Assembly (NCBI GenBank): GCA_027533185.1
Contig: JAPZTS010000013.1
Span: 1-64,000, forward strand
Direction: 5' to 3'
DNA length: 64,000 bases
Source: Leptospira sp.
Lineage (GTDB): Bacteria > Spirochaetota > Leptospiria > Leptospirales > Leptospiraceae
The translations under genes and the position numbers were made by a program. Under the pieces are notes generated by a model, which was not told the origin of the DNA, ran no database searches, and was given only the letters and a program-made list of their open reading frames with translations. Of the stretch, positions 43,343 through 53,752 are shown piece after piece (position 1 is the stretch's first letter; each line of letters begins with the position of its first letter).

Positions 43343-44802
43343 TGAACTTAAAATTCCAAGCTTTGGATTATACCTCTGAAGATCAGTTTGTTCCAGCAGA
43401 GTATGAATACATTGGTGATGAACATACGGGTTGGAAAATCATTCGCAATGGCGAAACCTATTTGGAATTGGGAGCTGGTTATATCCCTTTGCAGACTACT
43501 TCCTGTGGAGTGTGTTCCACGGATATTGATCGAAGGTTTCTTCCTTTCCCACTTCCACAGATCATTGGACATGAAGTGTTAGCGAAAGGATTAGGGAATA
43601 GGGCAAATAAACAGTATGTTGTAGAGATAAACGATACTTTCGCGGCAAGGGGTGCGAAAGATCTAGATAGTTTTTGTTTGGAAGGCATTCCCACGCACTC
43701 TCCTGAACGGAAGGTTTTGGGAATAGACAGATTGCCTGGTGGATTTGGTCCTTATCTCCTTGCGCCTATACATGCTGCCATTGAAGTGACTGGCCTTTCA
43801 TCTAAGGCTGCTGTTTTGATGGAGCCTTTTTCTGCTGCTTTACAGGCTATCATTGCATCTCCGCCAAAATCAGGAGACACCGTAGCAGTGCTTGGTCCAC
43901 GTAGACTTGGGAGTTTGATTCTCGCCGCCCTTTCTTCTTATCGAAAGTCAAATTCTTTAAATTTTCGCATAATAGCTATTACGCGGCACGATCATTTGGT
44001 TGACCTTGCAAAAGATATGGGCGCAGACGAAGTAGTAGATCTTCGATCCACAGATCCTGCAAGTTTGGAAAATAAATACGATATTCTTTATGATACTACA
44101 TCTACACCCAGTGGTTTTGAATCAGCATTAAAATTCGCTAAACGAGAGTTACACTTAAAAACCACCAATGGGCAGGTGATGGGAGGAATTCCACATCTTA
44201 CAGAGCTTGTTGTAGATGAACTTTCACTACTTCCAGCAACTAAAGATGCTTTAGGATTTCATTGGAAATCGGAAGATAGAAAAAATAAAACCGTATTTTT
44301 ATTTGATTCCGTTAAAGATAACTGGATAGATAAGATCCCGAAAGACTTTACAGTTTTTTCTGGAAACACTAACCAAGCACAATCCATTCTAGAAGGTCCA
44401 GAATTCAAAGGTAAGGTCCCTCGTTTCGATGTTGTAATCGTAGGATCACCCGATGAGATTGGCCTCGCCATACGACCGAACCCTTCTCATGAGAATGCCC
44501 TTGTCCGTCCGAGGAGTGCCATTTTAGTAGATACGCAAAAGGAAGACCTTTGGCCAATTGAGGCAAAAATCGTATTAGATTTTTTCAAAAAAGGAAAAGA
44601 GATTCACTCCTCTCGGTGTGGTGATTTTCATTTGGGTATCCAACTTTTAAAGGAGAATCCAGAGATTACATCTAACTTAGAAAATCATCTGATCTCTCAT
44701 CGTTTTCCAGCTTCACAATTAACGGATGCCTATGCGAAAGCAAAAGAGCCAAGTTCTGTGAAAGTTGTCATTGATTTCTTAGAATCGGGTTCCGTGCAAT
44801 GA
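43342..44802 (+). CDS. Medium-chain dehydrogenase-like protein with insertions
   Basis: A 486-residue relative of zinc alcohol dehydrogenases, longer than the usual 340-380. The catalytic zinc Cys (SCGVCSTDI, about residue 55) and GHE (about 75) are kept, but the four structural-zinc Cys are missing in the region where only one Cys (DSFCLEG) is seen. A nucleotide-binding segment appears at about 180-210 (GDTVAVLGPRRLG), and a sizeable insertion of low similarity follows it. It starts at the ATG overlapping the rhomboid stop and is coupled by ATGA to the AdoHcy hydrolase-like gene. Its substrate is not predictable. Confidence 0.7.
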   Translation: MNLKFQALDYTSEDQFVPAEYEYIGDEHTGWKIIRNGETYLELGAGYIPLQTTSCGVCSTDIDRRFLPFPLPQIIGHEVLAKGLGNRANKQYVVEINDTFAARGAKDLDSFCLEGIPTHSPERKVLGIDRLPGGFGPYLLAPIHAAIEVTGLSSKAAVLMEPFSAALQAIIASPPKSGDTVAVLGPRRLGSLILAALSSYRKSNSLNFRIIAITRHDHLVDLAKDMGADEVVDLRSTDPASLENKYDILYDTTSTPSGFESALKFAKRELHLKTTNGQVMGGIPHLTELVVDELSLLPATKDALGFHWKSEDRKNKTVFLFDSVKDNWIDKIPKDFTVFSGNTNQAQSILEGPEFKGKVPRFDVVIVGSPDEIGLAIRPNPSHENALVRPRSAILVDTQKEDLWPIEAKIVLDFFKKGKEIHSSRCGDFHLGIQLLKENPEITSNLENHLISHRFPASQLTDAYAKAKEPSSVKVVIDFLESGSVQ

Positions 44803-47243
44803 ACTCGAAAGAAGTAATTACTTCACTCGGGCCTGTCCTCTTCCTTCGGTCAGATGATTTATGGGAGATAGATCTTTCGAATCTCCGGATATTTTTTGGA
44901 CTTTCCATTCTTTCACGTACTATCGGTGAAGAAATCGGAAACCAACTACAATCCTTGCCCGGAGATCTGTCTTACCTACACAAAATCAATCCGTCGATCA
45001 ATCATGAATTGGTCGATATGCATATTCAATACATTCAGGTGTATGCTAGAGCCGGAATGCTCAAAGATTGGGTTTTGTATCGAGAGCAATTTGAAGAAGA
45101 TCTCCGTTCCGTATTTGGTTCCTTCCAGCAGCAAACATTGGCCAAAAAAATTCATCCTGAATTTTACGGTGAAGATCCGAATTTACTTCCGTCAGTCGCA
45201 CTCCTCTTTTCGTTTGAAAAACGTACGTTCCACTCGGATGGCTACTTTATACTTTTAGAAAGAGTTCAAAGTCCATCTCAGATCGGTGATTTTTTCCTAA
45301 GAGTTACGATTGATTCAAAAAATGGCAGTTTGAATTTAAAAAATATACCGCATGAGTTAGTTCAAGAACACAAGACTCGAACTTACATTGCAGGCTCTTC
45401 CAAGATCAGCGAGTCTCTTTGTAATGGAATTATCAATGCTGCTCAAAAGGGTGAGACTTTTTTTGAAGAAGAAAATAGTCATTTCAGTAAAGTATTTTCC
45501 CAGATCGAGAAAACTCCTATAGGCAAATTAACAAATATTAACTTTTATTGGGAAGAATCCTATCGGAATTTAATACTATCTTCGGAAACTGCTTTTTCTT
45601 TGGGAATTCTCAAAAAACTATTTTTGCTATTAGAAGACTTCAATGTTGCATCAAAAATTAAATCTGGAGCAACAATAATCGCAAAGATGGGAAAGGTAAA
45701 TGTTTATGTCGACCTTTCCCGCTTGGATAGAGTTTTAAATTTTAGTTTTAACCAAAAGAGAATCCACAGAGATTCTACGTTTTATATCAAGCGTATGCCA
45801 GCACTTGATGCTATCTCTAAAAAAGAGAATCATAAATTTGATTTTTCTAATGTGCATATTTTTTTGATTCATCACATAACATCGGAAATAATCTCTTTGA
45901 TTGAATGTTTTAGAAGGTTGGGAGTCAAAACACTAGATGTCGCATTCGTAAAATACGGAGGGAATATTCCTCCGGTTTATTTGGATATTCTTTTAGATAT
46001 TCCAACAGACTTCTTTTTTATGGCTGGGCTTGAATTTAAATTAACTTCACAGAACAAACCTTATTATGGTGTATCACCACTCTATAGTGATTTTTCAGAG
46101 CATCAAAAATTTAAAGAAACTTTAGAAAGCAAAAAATATGGATTTTTCGATGCCATGAGATTTTTAGCTGTCTACTTATTTTTAAACAAATTGGTAAAAC
46201 TTTATAACAAGGGTGAAAAACTTCTCCTAATTGAAGATGGTGGATATGTTGCTCCTGTCTTAAATGAGATGTGTTTTTTAAATAGGGACTTCGGCTCGGT
46301 TCTTCAAGAGTATGGAATCTCATCAACCGTTCTCTCTGATGTGAATATATCTTTCGAAGAAGTATTGAGTAAGGTCTTAATAGGATCCGTAGAGCACACC
46401 AGGAATGGATACGACCGACTTAAAAAAGTAAAAGAAAGTTTTGGAGCGTTGAAAATTCCAGCATTTTCCATTGCGGTCTCCAACGAAAAAACAAAAGAAG
46501 AATCGAAAGAAGTGGCGAGGTCAATCCTCAATGCCATCCAGAACACCTTACAAGGATTGGGTAAGGTGTTATCAAAACGAAAGATAATGGTTTTAGGTTC
46601 AGCAGGAAATATTGGAAGTTATCTTGTTACATATTTGAAGCATGGTTTTTTAAATGAAGACAATCAACTTATCATCGAAGTGGATCTGAAGAATTCTTCC
46701 AATGGTCGGACAATCTTTCCCAATTTTGCAGATGTTCCGCCTGCAGTATTCAACCAAGTCGATTTGATTTTAGGGGTTACAGGAGATTCAGTCCTAAAAA
46801 GAAAGGATTGGGAGAAATGGATTTTGACAGGCACCCAATCATCTATCTACTTAGCATCTGGCTCTACAAAAACGGTTGAGTTTTCCGACTTCATATCTTT
46901 GACATCGGAGCTCAATGCAAGTGAAGCACCCGTTATCCAGGGCAAACCTATCTCAATCCATTTTGATCGCATTTTAGATCCCCAAACTCAAATGGAGCTT
47001 GGTTCCAAGATCAGTTTTGAAACTTTAGATCAAATGATAAAAAAGGATGTTTACCTGATCAGTGATGGAAGTCCTGTGAATTTTTTGTTTTTTGGTGTGC
47101 CAACCGAATCGATGGACCCTATTATTTCACAGCTTGCTTCCGTTTCTCTTGGAATGGTAGAACTTTTTCAAAAACAAAGTTTATATCCCCCTGATTTGTA
47201 TGCTGTAGATCACCAAATAGATGTTTGGGGAAAGAGATTATGA
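44799..47243 (+). CDS. S-adenosylhomocysteine hydrolase-like protein with new N-terminal half
   Basis: An 814-residue soluble protein. Its last about 450 residues follow the AdoHcy hydrolase plan: [21 protein letters not shown], then [11 protein letters not shown], then [13 protein letters not shown]. Next comes the lysine segment [10 protein letters not shown] and an NAD-binding [12 protein letters not shown]ossmann motif (about 600). Catalytic Asp and Lys positions are partly kept, but the C-terminal tyrosine tail of true AdoHcy hydrolases is not. The N-terminal 350 residues match nothing I know. It is translationally coupled to the ADH-like gene and overlaps the Nudix start by 4 nt. Confidence 0.65.
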   Translation: MNSKEVITSLGPVLFLRSDDLWEIDLSNLRIFFGLSILSRTIGEEIGNQLQSLPGDLSYLHKINPSINHELVDMHIQYIQVYARAGMLKDWVLYREQFEEDLRSVFGSFQQQTLAKKIHPEFYGEDPNLLPSVALLFSFEKRTFHSDGYFILLERVQSPSQIGDFFLRVTIDSKNGSLNLKNIPHELVQEHKTRTYIAGSSKISESLCNGIINAAQKGETFFEEENSHFSKVFSQIEKTPIGKLTNINFYWEESYRNLILSSETAFSLGILKKLFLLLEDFNVASKIKSGATIIAKMGKVNVYVDLSRLDRVLNFSFNQKRIHRDSTFYIKRMPALDAISKKENHKFDFSNVHIFLIHHITSEIISLIECFRRLGVKTLDVAFVKYGGNIPPVYLDILLDIPTDFFFMAGLEFKLTSQNKPYYGVSPLYSDFSEHQKFKETLESKKYGFFDAMRFLAVYLFLNKLVKLYNKGEKLLLIEDGGYVAPVLNEMCFLNRDFGSVLQEYGISSTVLSDVNISFEEVLSKVLIGSVEHTRNGYDRLKKVKESFGALKIPAFSIAVSNEKTKEESKEVARSILNAIQNTLQGLGKVLSKRKIMVLGSAGNIGSYLVTYLKHGFLNEDNQLIIEVDLKNSSNGRTIFPNFADVPPAVFNQVDLILGVTGDSVLKRKDWEKWILTGTQSSIYLASGSTKTVEFSDFISLTSELNASEAPVIQGKPISIHFDRILDPQTQMELGSKISFETLDQMIKKDVYLISDGSPVNFLFFGVPTESMDPIISQLASVSLGMVELFQKQSLYPPDLYAVDHQIDVWGKRL

Positions 47244-47662
47244 GTAAACATGGCTTCTTCCAGATTACACAAAAGTTATTTTTAAGAAAGGGGAATGAGC
47301 TCCTCGTCCTTAGGGATAGAAAATCTGGACTCGGTGATTTGCCTGGTGGAAGAATGAATGATGATGAATTTTTCGGAGACTGGATTGAAAGTGTCAAAAG
47401 AGAAATTTCTGAAGAGCTTGGGGATGCTGTAAACATCCGAATCCAACCAGATCCAATCCTAATTTACAAACATCGAGTGAATGATGGTAATTTTCCCTGC
47501 ATCATTATCGGATATGCGGCTGAACTCAAATCAGGTGAATTAAAACTCTCTGATGAACATGATAATATGGAATGGGTAGATGTAAAATCGTACAATCCGA
47601 GTTCTTTATTTTCAGAGTATATGTTGGAAGCAGTCCAAATCTATTTAAAAAAATATGCATAA
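47240..47662 (+). CDS. Nudix hydrolase
   Basis: A protein of 140 residues. The ATG at 47240 overlaps the previous stop as ATGA and follows a GGGGAAAGAG ribosome region. The Nudix box is recognisable as [26 protein letters not shown]: it has the G-x5-E start and the REISEELG end, but the spacer is three residues longer than the consensus 7. Its activity is therefore likely but the substrate, probably a nucleoside-diphosphate derivative, is unknown. It lies between the AdoHcy hydrolase-like and nitrilase-like genes and may act on an intermediate of the same pathway. Confidence 0.8.
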   Translation: MSKHGFFQITQKLFLRKGNELLVLRDRKSGLGDLPGGRMNDDEFFGDWIESVKREISEELGDAVNIRIQPDPILIYKHRVNDGNFPCIIIGYAAELKSGELKLSDEHDNMEWVDVKSYNPSSLFSEYMLEAVQIYLKKYA

Positions 47663-48767
47663 TCTTTACGTTCCACCATACAAGATCACCCTTTTTCTAA
47701 TCAGTTTTGGCATAACTTATTTTTCTGCGCAAGTCTTGAATGATAAATCTTTTCCGATGCCAGATTTCAAACTTCCGGAATCAAAGATTGAGATTTCGGA
47801 GGAAATTGATAATTCGATACAGAAACCGGAAGTTCCGTGGACGGAAGTTAAGATACAAACAAATGGTATCGATAGAAAATATGGAAATTTGGTCGGATTT
47901 CATACGACTATTCCGCCAGAGTTTTTCGTAAAAGAAGAATGGTGGAAGGAAAGAATCGAAGAACTTTTATTAGCTGGAAAGAATGCAAATATTTACGATA
48001 GAAAAACTATTGTTATCTTCCCTGAACATATTGGCTCAGGTCTTGTTTTGCTTGATGAAAAAGAAAATTTTATGAGCCAAAATTCTCTCGCAAAAGCTTT
48101 ATCAAAAAAAGGCGATTCATTCGATTTAAAGAAATTATTCTATCAAAAATCAGAACGTATGTTGGATGTTTACATCCGAACTTTTTCGGAATTAGCAAAA
48201 CAATACAAGGTTCCGATTCTTGGAGGTTCTATCATTTTACCAAATCCGAAAATGGTTCGCGGTAGCATTGTTTTGGATCCGAATGGCCCACTTTATAACG
48301 TATCCATTCCCTTTTCTGCTGACGGGAAAGTTATGGACCCGCTGTTGAAAAAAACATCTCTTTCTGATTTAGAGAAGGAAATATTGGAGCCAGGCGATAC
48401 CAATCAAGACCGAGTGTGGGTTGTTCCAGGTTGGAAGGTTGCTATATTTATTGGACAAGAAGTATTTGTAGAAAATTTGTATGACCGATTGAAAGGAAGA
48501 CCCTTGGATGGAATCGTATCACCTGCAATCGCATACGAAGATATGGTGTTTGGTGATAAAAATTTGAATGATCCAAATATTTGGCAGAATGACGGTATTC
48601 CCAAGTTTATAAAAACAACTAAGGCCCAAGACTTAGTGCAAGTATTTTCAAATGGGAGCATGTTTGAAAGACGCTACGATGGGAAAACATTCAATTTGAG
48701 AGATTTTATTCATTTTGATAGAGCCAGCTCGACCGATGCTCCCGTTATCTTAAATCTCTACTTTTAA
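47655..48767 (+). CDS. Membrane-anchored nitrilase-like protein without catalytic cysteine
   Basis: A 370-residue protein with one N-terminal hydrophobic anchor ([16 protein letters not shown]) followed by a carbon-nitrogen hydrolase-like fold. The glutamate strand is visible as [10 protein letters not shown], then ILGGSIILP, and [16 protein letters not shown] stands where the active site Cys strand (normally ICYDxxFPE) is expected. There is no cysteine anywhere in the protein, so ordinary nitrilase chemistry is impossible and it is likely a pseudoenzyme or a divergent acyltransferase-like relative. It overlaps the Nudix gene by 8 nt and ends the six-gene operon. Confidence 0.6.
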   Translation: MHNLYVPPYKITLFLISFGITYFSAQVLNDKSFPMPDFKLPESKIEISEEIDNSIQKPEVPWTEVKIQTNGIDRKYGNLVGFHTTIPPEFFVKEEWWKERIEELLLAGKNANIYDRKTIVIFPEHIGSGLVLLDEKENFMSQNSLAKALSKKGDSFDLKKLFYQKSERMLDVYIRTFSELAKQYKVPILGGSIILPNPKMVRGSIVLDPNGPLYNVSIPFSADGKVMDPLLKKTSLSDLEKEILEPGDTNQDRVWVVPGWKVAIFIGQEVFVENLYDRLKGRPLDGIVSPAIAYEDMVFGDKNLNDPNIWQNDGIPKFIKTTKAQDLVQVFSNGSMFERRYDGKTFNLRDFIHFDRASSTDAPVILNLYF

Positions 48768-48826
48768 TTTTTATAAGGTTTACCTTTTTTTTTGCATTAG
48801 AAATGGATATGGAAATTAAATTCGGT

Positions 48827-48855
48827 TTGACACAGCTTACATGAGAACAGATAGT
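48827..48855 (+). promoter_or_regulatory. Possible sigma-70 promoter
   Basis: TTGACA at 48827-48832 and GATAGT at 48850-48855 are separated by 17 bases. Transcription would start near 48862, just before the ATG at 48865, so the message would be almost leaderless. This is pattern matching only. Confidence 0.35.
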
Positions 48856-48864
48856 TTCAGAGTT

Positions 48865-49062
48865 ATGGCAGAGAAGTCTTTGGTAAAAAATGAATTCCAT
48901 GTTAAATGTCCCTTGTATGCAAAAGGACTATCCGTTTGCCCAAGTTCCAAAGACCGACTGTTAGACCAAGACATGGATAAATTATTGTCTCATTGTGTAA
49001 AAGACAGTTTTATCGTTTGCGAAAGTTACACTTCGCGCAAACAAAAAGAACAAGCAGCCTAA
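48865..49062 (+). CDS. Small four-cysteine protein of unknown function
   Basis: A protein of 65 residues (MAEKSLVKN start). The cysteines follow C-x9-C-x18-C-x7-C, in FHVKCPLY, SVCPSS, LSHCVK and FIVCES, which could bind a metal or an Fe-S cluster. No signal peptide is visible. The ATG at 48841 is also open, but a TTGACA/GATAGT promoter would start transcription near 48862. No family is known to me. It is convergent with the lipoprotein gene, and an imperfect hairpin at 49080-49111 lies between them. Confidence 0.5.
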   Translation: MAEKSLVKNEFHVKCPLYAKGLSVCPSSKDRLLDQDMDKLLSHCVKDSFIVCESYTSRKQKEQAA

Positions 49063-49079
49063 ACCAACTCAAACAACTT

Positions 49080-49111
49080 CTCAGTCACAAGAAACTCTAG
49101 TTGTCACTGAG
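49080..49111 (-). terminator. Imperfect bidirectional terminator-like hairpin
   Basis: CTCAGT-C-ACAA (49080-49090) pairs with TTGT-C-ACTGAG (49101-49111), with one C-C mismatch and a 10-nt loop. The stem overlaps the stop codon of the minus-strand lipoprotein gene. T-rich tails are short on both sides. Confidence 0.4.
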
Positions 49112-50236
49112 TTTCTTCACTTTCTTATAAAACTCGTACATATCCCAGTCATCTTTCGAAAATATCAGGTCATCTAATACGAGTTCACCTTTTTTATTTT
49201 CATAGATGATCCGGTCACCCGAAACCCCCCACATCCGTTCGATAAAAAATGGCATGTGTTCTTTTTTGCCGAGTACTTTCCACTTCATCGGTTGATTTGG
49301 ATCATTTTGATTTAACGTAATAAATTCATCCTTTCCAGAAAGCCGCCAAGAGTATGCTTCTCTTGTTACAATGGGAATACCTTTTGAAATGCTAGGAACT
49401 CTTCCCGATTGGTAGTTAACTTCCTTAAGGTAAAGATCACCAATTTTTCCTCCTACCACATATCCGGAATTACCGTTATGTGGGTAGAATCTTGGAAGAA
49501 CAATGTCCTTCGAAACCAAAGAAACTTTTTTTTGTTCAATGTTTAGGAAAAATAGATTATACGCTCCACCCACTCCAGACCATACCAAAAACTCATTTCC
49601 TATCGGAGCTATATGGAAATGAGTTTTTAATTTTGGAAAAGGAGTAGGAAATAGTTCCCCGGACATAAATTTTTCGGGTTTGTTTGGTTTTCCGATTTTT
49701 TCTAAGAATAAATCGTTTTCAAAAAAATACAATAAGGCATCCCCTTGGTTCGTAATTCCCATTCCCGTTTTACAAGGTATATGGACCAAGGACTCATGTT
49801 CTAAATTGGAATCCGATGCTGAATATCCAAACACTGCACAGCCACCATATTGTCTTAGTGGATACTGAATAGCCACATATTCTCCGTTAGCTGAAGACAT
49901 TATGCTATCTGGTCGTAATTTGAGCTCCCTTTGGAAGGATTTGTCATTGATCAAATCACGAAAGAAAAGAGTTTTATTTTCTGTCCAAATTATCTTTGTT
50001 CTATCATCAGATGGCATCAATAGCCTAGGTTGGTTCGGTCTATTCTTTGATAAAACTTCTGCAGTTGGTTTGTTACTACTCAATCGATCGTGTAAAAGAA
50101 CAAGTGCCTTTTCATATTTTTCTTTGGAAATTAAATCTTCGATTTCTATGACAAGTGAGTCGTGTTTGGATTGGCAGAATAGAATAAAACTGAGAGGAAC
50201 GATTAAGAAGACTTTGTGGAAATTGAATAAATTCAC
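49097..50236 (-). CDS. Lipoprotein with beta-propeller-like body
   Basis: A 379-residue protein. The start is a GTG overlapping the EcsC-like stop as GTGA. A signal peptide ends in FILFCQS, a lipobox with Cys about 21. The N-terminal part has a TPR-like helix pair (LISKEKYEKALVLLHDRL). The remainder has short beta-strand segments with SANGEYVAIQY and RIIYENKKGELVL type repeats, consistent with a WD40/TolB-like propeller, but no repeat is strong enough for a firm call. Function is unknown. Confidence 0.6.
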   Translation of the reverse strand: MNLFNFHKVFLIVPLSFILFCQSKHDSLVIEIEDLISKEKYEKALVLLHDRLSSNKPTAEVLSKNRPNQPRLLMPSDDRTKIIWTENKTLFFRDLINDKSFQRELKLRPDSIMSSANGEYVAIQYPLRQYGGCAVFGYSASDSNLEHESLVHIPCKTGMGITNQGDALLYFFENDLFLEKIGKPNKPEKFMSGELFPTPFPKLKTHFHIAPIGNEFLVWSGVGGAYNLFFLNIEQKKVSLVSKDIVLPRFYPHNGNSGYVVGGKIGDLYLKEVNYQSGRVPSISKGIPIVTREAYSWRLSGKDEFITLNQNDPNQPMKWKVLGKKEHMPFFIERMWGVSGDRIIYENKKGELVLDDLIFSKDDWDMYEFYKKVKKLSDN

Positions 50237-50913
50237 TCAGCCACCAAAGGAGAATCGGTATCCGACTCATAATTTAAGGATTCAATTTCTTTTGAAAATA
50301 GAACCATCGCGGTCTTTCCCACGCGTTTTGTATCATAGTATGCGAAAGTTCCTGTAAAAACAGCACCCGCAAGCGGAATCCAACGAGAAAATTGTTTGCG
50401 AAGGATTGACCTCGAAATGATCAGTCCCAATCTTTCCAAAATGGTTTGAAATGTTCTAACGGTTGTTGGGCGAATTAAAATTTTTAGAGAGGTTTCTTCA
50501 ATCATTTTTCTAAAAACTTGTGCCCCTCCATGTTTAAACATACAATAAAGCAAAAGCTCTCGAGTCACTTGTACTTCTTTGCCGTAGATTGCTGCGATGT
50601 CTTTCACAAGTTGACCTTGGATACGGTAAATGAAAAGTAACTCAGGAAGAATGGTTAGAATCCCCAAAGGACCTGGAGGAAGAGAGCAAGTAGCACTTAC
50701 GAGCCCTGTTTTGAAAGAAGCATTTTGAATCAATTGATCCACTACCTCAGTAGGGGGTTGGACAGTGGGAGCATACGGACTTCTGTATTCTTCTAAGCCA
50801 GAAAATAGATCGATCAAACCCTCTAGGAAGCTTCCAGAATGTGATTTTAAGCCAGAATCGGTCATTGTTTCGTCAGAATTCAGTCTAGATTTTGGTTTAT
50901 CTATTTTGGGCAT
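50233..50913 (-). CDS. EcsC-like protein
   Basis: A protein of about 226 residues. It starts at the ATG at 50913 after an AAGGAAAGG site; the longer frame to 51069 lies antisense over prfA and is rejected. The middle ([34 protein letters not shown]) and the C-terminal [24 protein letters not shown] segment are typical of EcsC-domain proteins, which are membrane associated and often linked to secretion or lipid functions. It is divergent from prfA, with only 20 bases between the start codons, so the two genes share a very short promoter region. Confidence 0.7.
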   Translation of the reverse strand: MPKIDKPKSRLNSDETMTDSGLKSHSGSFLEGLIDLFSGLEEYRSPYAPTVQPPTEVVDQLIQNASFKTGLVSATCSLPPGPLGILTILPELLFIYRIQGQLVKDIAAIYGKEVQVTRELLLYCMFKHGGAQVFRKMIEETSLKILIRPTTVRTFQTILERLGLIISRSILRKQFSRWIPLAGAVFTGTFAYYDTKRVGKTAMVLFSKEIESLNYESDTDSPLVAE

Positions 50914-50933
50914 TCTATAACCTTTCCTTAGAC

Positions 50934-51995
50934 ATGATAGATAGATTGAAAAAAATTCAAGAAAAATACCTTCGCATCGAAGATGAACTCGGGTCTGCGA
51001 CCTCATCTGACGTACTAAAAAATCTATCCAAAGAAAGATCTCGACTAACACCTGTTTACAATAAAGCAATTGAATTTTTAAAAATTACAAAAGATTGCGA
51101 AGATGCAAAACTAATGTTAGCCAGTGAATCAGATCCCGATATGCACAATATGTTAAAATCGGAGATGGAAGACGGTGAAAAGAGATTGGAAGAGCTATCC
51201 AAAGAATTAGAGATTATGCTGCTTCCTCCCGATCCAAATTCAGGAAAAAGTATCATTGTAGAAATTCGTGCTGGAACTGGTGGAGAAGAGTCAGGTCTTT
51301 TTTGTGCCGATCTATTTCGAATGTACAGTAAGTTTGCCGATAAAAAAGGTTTAAAGGTTGAAGTTATGGACATGAGTCCAACAGGAATCGGCGGATTTAA
51401 AGAAATCGTATTTTCATTGGATGATGATCGAGCATATGACTTTTTTAAGTTTGAATCAGGAACGCATCGAGTTCAAAGGATTCCTGAAACGGAATCAGGT
51501 GGAAGGATCCATACCTCTGCGGTGACAGTTGCCGTTTTACCTGAAGCAGAAGAGAAAGAGATTGAGATAAAGGATAGTGATCTTCGAATCGATGTATACC
51601 GTTCCTCAGGTTCAGGTGGTCAGCACGTAAATACGACCGACTCAGCAGTTCGTATAACACATATTCCCACAGGAATCGTTTCCGCTTCCCAAGAAGAACG
51701 TTCGCAGATCAAAAACCGTGAGAAAGCAATGCGCGTTCTTAGAGCAAAAATTATTGATCAGTTGGCTGATGCCGCGAAACAAAGCGCGGATGCTATTAAA
51801 AAAGCACAAGTTGGATCAGGGGATCGTTCGGAACGGATTCGGACATACAATTTTCCACAAGGTCGATGTACGGACCATCGAATTGGGTATACAAGTCACA
51901 ATTTGCCTGCCATAATGGAGGGCGATTTAGATGAACTTGTTGATGCATTGGTCCAAGAAGATCGGTCTAAGAGATTGGCAGAGGCGAAGGCTTAG
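50934..51995 (+). CDS. prfA: Peptide chain release factor 1
   Basis: A 353-residue protein that reads UAG and UAA stop codons. The GGQ motif is in [17 protein letters not shown] (about residue 230), where its Gln is methylated by PrmC, and the RF1-type [18 protein letters not shown] segment is present. The PxT tripeptide that reads the codon is in the region between these. The length fits bacterial RF1. The start is the ATG at 50934 ([13 protein letters not shown]). No prmC gene is seen adjacent here. Confidence 0.95.
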   Translation: MIDRLKKIQEKYLRIEDELGSATSSDVLKNLSKERSRLTPVYNKAIEFLKITKDCEDAKLMLASESDPDMHNMLKSEMEDGEKRLEELSKELEIMLLPPDPNSGKSIIVEIRAGTGGEESGLFCADLFRMYSKFADKKGLKVEVMDMSPTGIGGFKEIVFSLDDDRAYDFFKFESGTHRVQRIPETESGGRIHTSAVTVAVLPEAEEKEIEIKDSDLRIDVYRSSGSGGQHVNTTDSAVRITHIPTGIVSASQEERSQIKNREKAMRVLRAKIIDQLADAAKQSADAIKKAQVGSGDRSERIRTYNFPQGRCTDHRIGYTSHNLPAIMEGDLDELVDALVQEDRSKRLAEAKA

Positions 51996-52041
51996 GATTT
52001 TTTTGTTCAATTTAGAATCAAATTAATTTGGAGTAACAGAA

Positions 52042-53745
52042 ATGGGTTTGCATTCAAAAAAACTAATATCGTTTTTGTTTGGAATTTTATTCTTAAGTTT
52101 ACAGATTTCCTGTACTCCGAAAAAAAAAGATCCATTTTCTGACATTCTCACTTTACTAATACTACAGTCATTACTCTCCGATCCTGCGTGTACTTTTGAT
52201 CCCAATGGTGTGGATCCTCTTTATGCGGATCAGTGGCATTTGAATAATTCAGGACAGCAAGGCGGAACAGTCTCTGAAGATGCAAGAGTTGTATCTGTTT
52301 GGAACTCAGGAATTTCAGGAAGAAATGTTAATGTGAGTGTTGTCGATGATGGATTGGATACGGATCATGAAGATCTTAGTGCCAATGTTTCCCGAAACAT
52401 TTCAGGTATCAATCTAATTACAGATGCGAACACACCTAGGCATATGTTCTCAAATTCAGCTCACGGAACAGCTGTTGGGGGAGTAATTGCGGGTCGCGGA
52501 AGCAACCAAACGGGCGGTAGGGGAGCTGCTCCTTGCGCAAAACTTGTCGGTATTAATATATTAGAGCAAAATACGATCTCTGGCTCAGATGAGTTTTCTG
52601 CAATGACTCATAGATCGGCAGATATTCATATTTCGAATAATAGTTGGGGTGCTCCGGATAATTTTGGTTGGCTTTGGCCTTCGAGTTCCTTATGGAGAGA
52701 TGGAATCGTCTCCGGCTTAAGTTCAGGAAGAAATGGTCTTGGAACGATTTACCTCTGGGCTGCGGGAAATGGTGCAATTCGGAGCGTCTGTGCCCTAAAT
52801 AACCCGAATTGCCCCGTCGATAATTCCAATTACGATGGACAGGCAAATTACTATGGAGTTATGGCTATCGGAGGGATCGGACAAAATGGGAGGAAAGCCG
52901 CCTACTCGGAAAATGGTGCCAATCTCTGGGCTGTAGCTCACACCCAAGGCGATAACGGAACAAGTTACACTACAGCGATCACTACAACAGATGCCAGCGG
53001 TACACGTGGATTTAACTCTGGTTCAACGAGCGGAGAACTGAGCAATAATAACTATACCCGACGATTCAATGGTACTTCTTCCGCTACACCTCTGGCTGCA
53101 GGTGCTATTGCCCTCCTTTTGGAAAGATATCCAAACTTAAATTGGCGCGATGTTCGGGAAATAGTAGCTAAGTCTGCTCGCAAAAACGATCCTTTGGATT
53201 CAGACTGGGTAGTAAATGGAGCAGGATTCAACACAAACCATAAATACGGATTTGGTGCAATGGATGCAAATGCCCTTTTAACATCAGCGGCAAGCCACAC
53301 ACCGATTACGGTTCCTCAAAAGGTGATTGCATATACAACCGCACCGAACGTTGCAATTCCTGACAATAATGTAACCGGAGTTAATTCAAACGTTGTGGTT
53401 GGAGCTGGTTCAGGGATTTCCAATATAGAATTCGTAGAGTTTGAATTTGGGTCCAATCACACTTATTTTCCAGAGCTTCGCATAACATTAACTTCTCCTT
53501 CTGGAACCGTGAGTATTTTATCGGAAAATCATTTCTGTTTTACAAACTTAGAGACATCAGCTCCTTGCCCAAGCAATGGTAGTGGGATTATAAATTTTAC
53601 TGGGTCGTCCCAGATCTTTCGTTTTGGTTCTGCCAGACATTTGGGAGAAAATCCAACTGGCACCTGGACAGTGCGAGTCATTGATAATGGTGCGGGGGAT
53701 ATTGGCAATATCAACCACCTGCGACTTCGATTTTATGGAAGGTAA
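52042..53745 (+). CDS. Kexin-like S8 serine protease lipoprotein lacking an N-terminal prodomain
   Basis: A 567-residue exported protein. A lipobox ends at Cys24 (LQISCTP). The subtilisin triad is complete: D102 in VDDGLDTDHEDL, H141 in SAHGTAVGG and S346 in NGTSSATP, with the oxyanion Asn243 in AAGNG. A C-terminal P-domain (about 435-567), as in kexin/furin relatives, ends VRVIDNGAGDIGNINHLRLRF. Members normally carry a prodomain before the mature start (DPLYADQWHLNNSGQ, about 58-72), but only about 33 residues lie between the lipobox and that point. The gene downstream encodes a prodomain-like lipoprotein (see that entry). Confidence 0.85.
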   Translation: MGLHSKKLISFLFGILFLSLQISCTPKKKDPFSDILTLLILQSLLSDPACTFDPNGVDPLYADQWHLNNSGQQGGTVSEDARVVSVWNSGISGRNVNVSVVDDGLDTDHEDLSANVSRNISGINLITDANTPRHMFSNSAHGTAVGGVIAGRGSNQTGGRGAAPCAKLVGINILEQNTISGSDEFSAMTHRSADIHISNNSWGAPDNFGWLWPSSSLWRDGIVSGLSSGRNGLGTIYLWAAGNGAIRSVCALNNPNCPVDNSNYDGQANYYGVMAIGGIGQNGRKAAYSENGANLWAVAHTQGDNGTSYTTAITTTDASGTRGFNSGSTSGELSNNNYTRRFNGTSSATPLAAGAIALLLERYPNLNWRDVREIVAKSARKNDPLDSDWVVNGAGFNTNHKYGFGAMDANALLTSAASHTPITVPQKVIAYTTAPNVAIPDNNVTGVNSNVVVGAGSGISNIEFVEFEFGSNHTYFPELRITLTSPSGTVSILSENHFCFTNLETSAPCPSNGSGIINFTGSSQIFRFGSARHLGENPTGTWTVRVIDNGAGDIGNINHLRLRFYGR

Positions 53746-53752
53746 ACAGATT

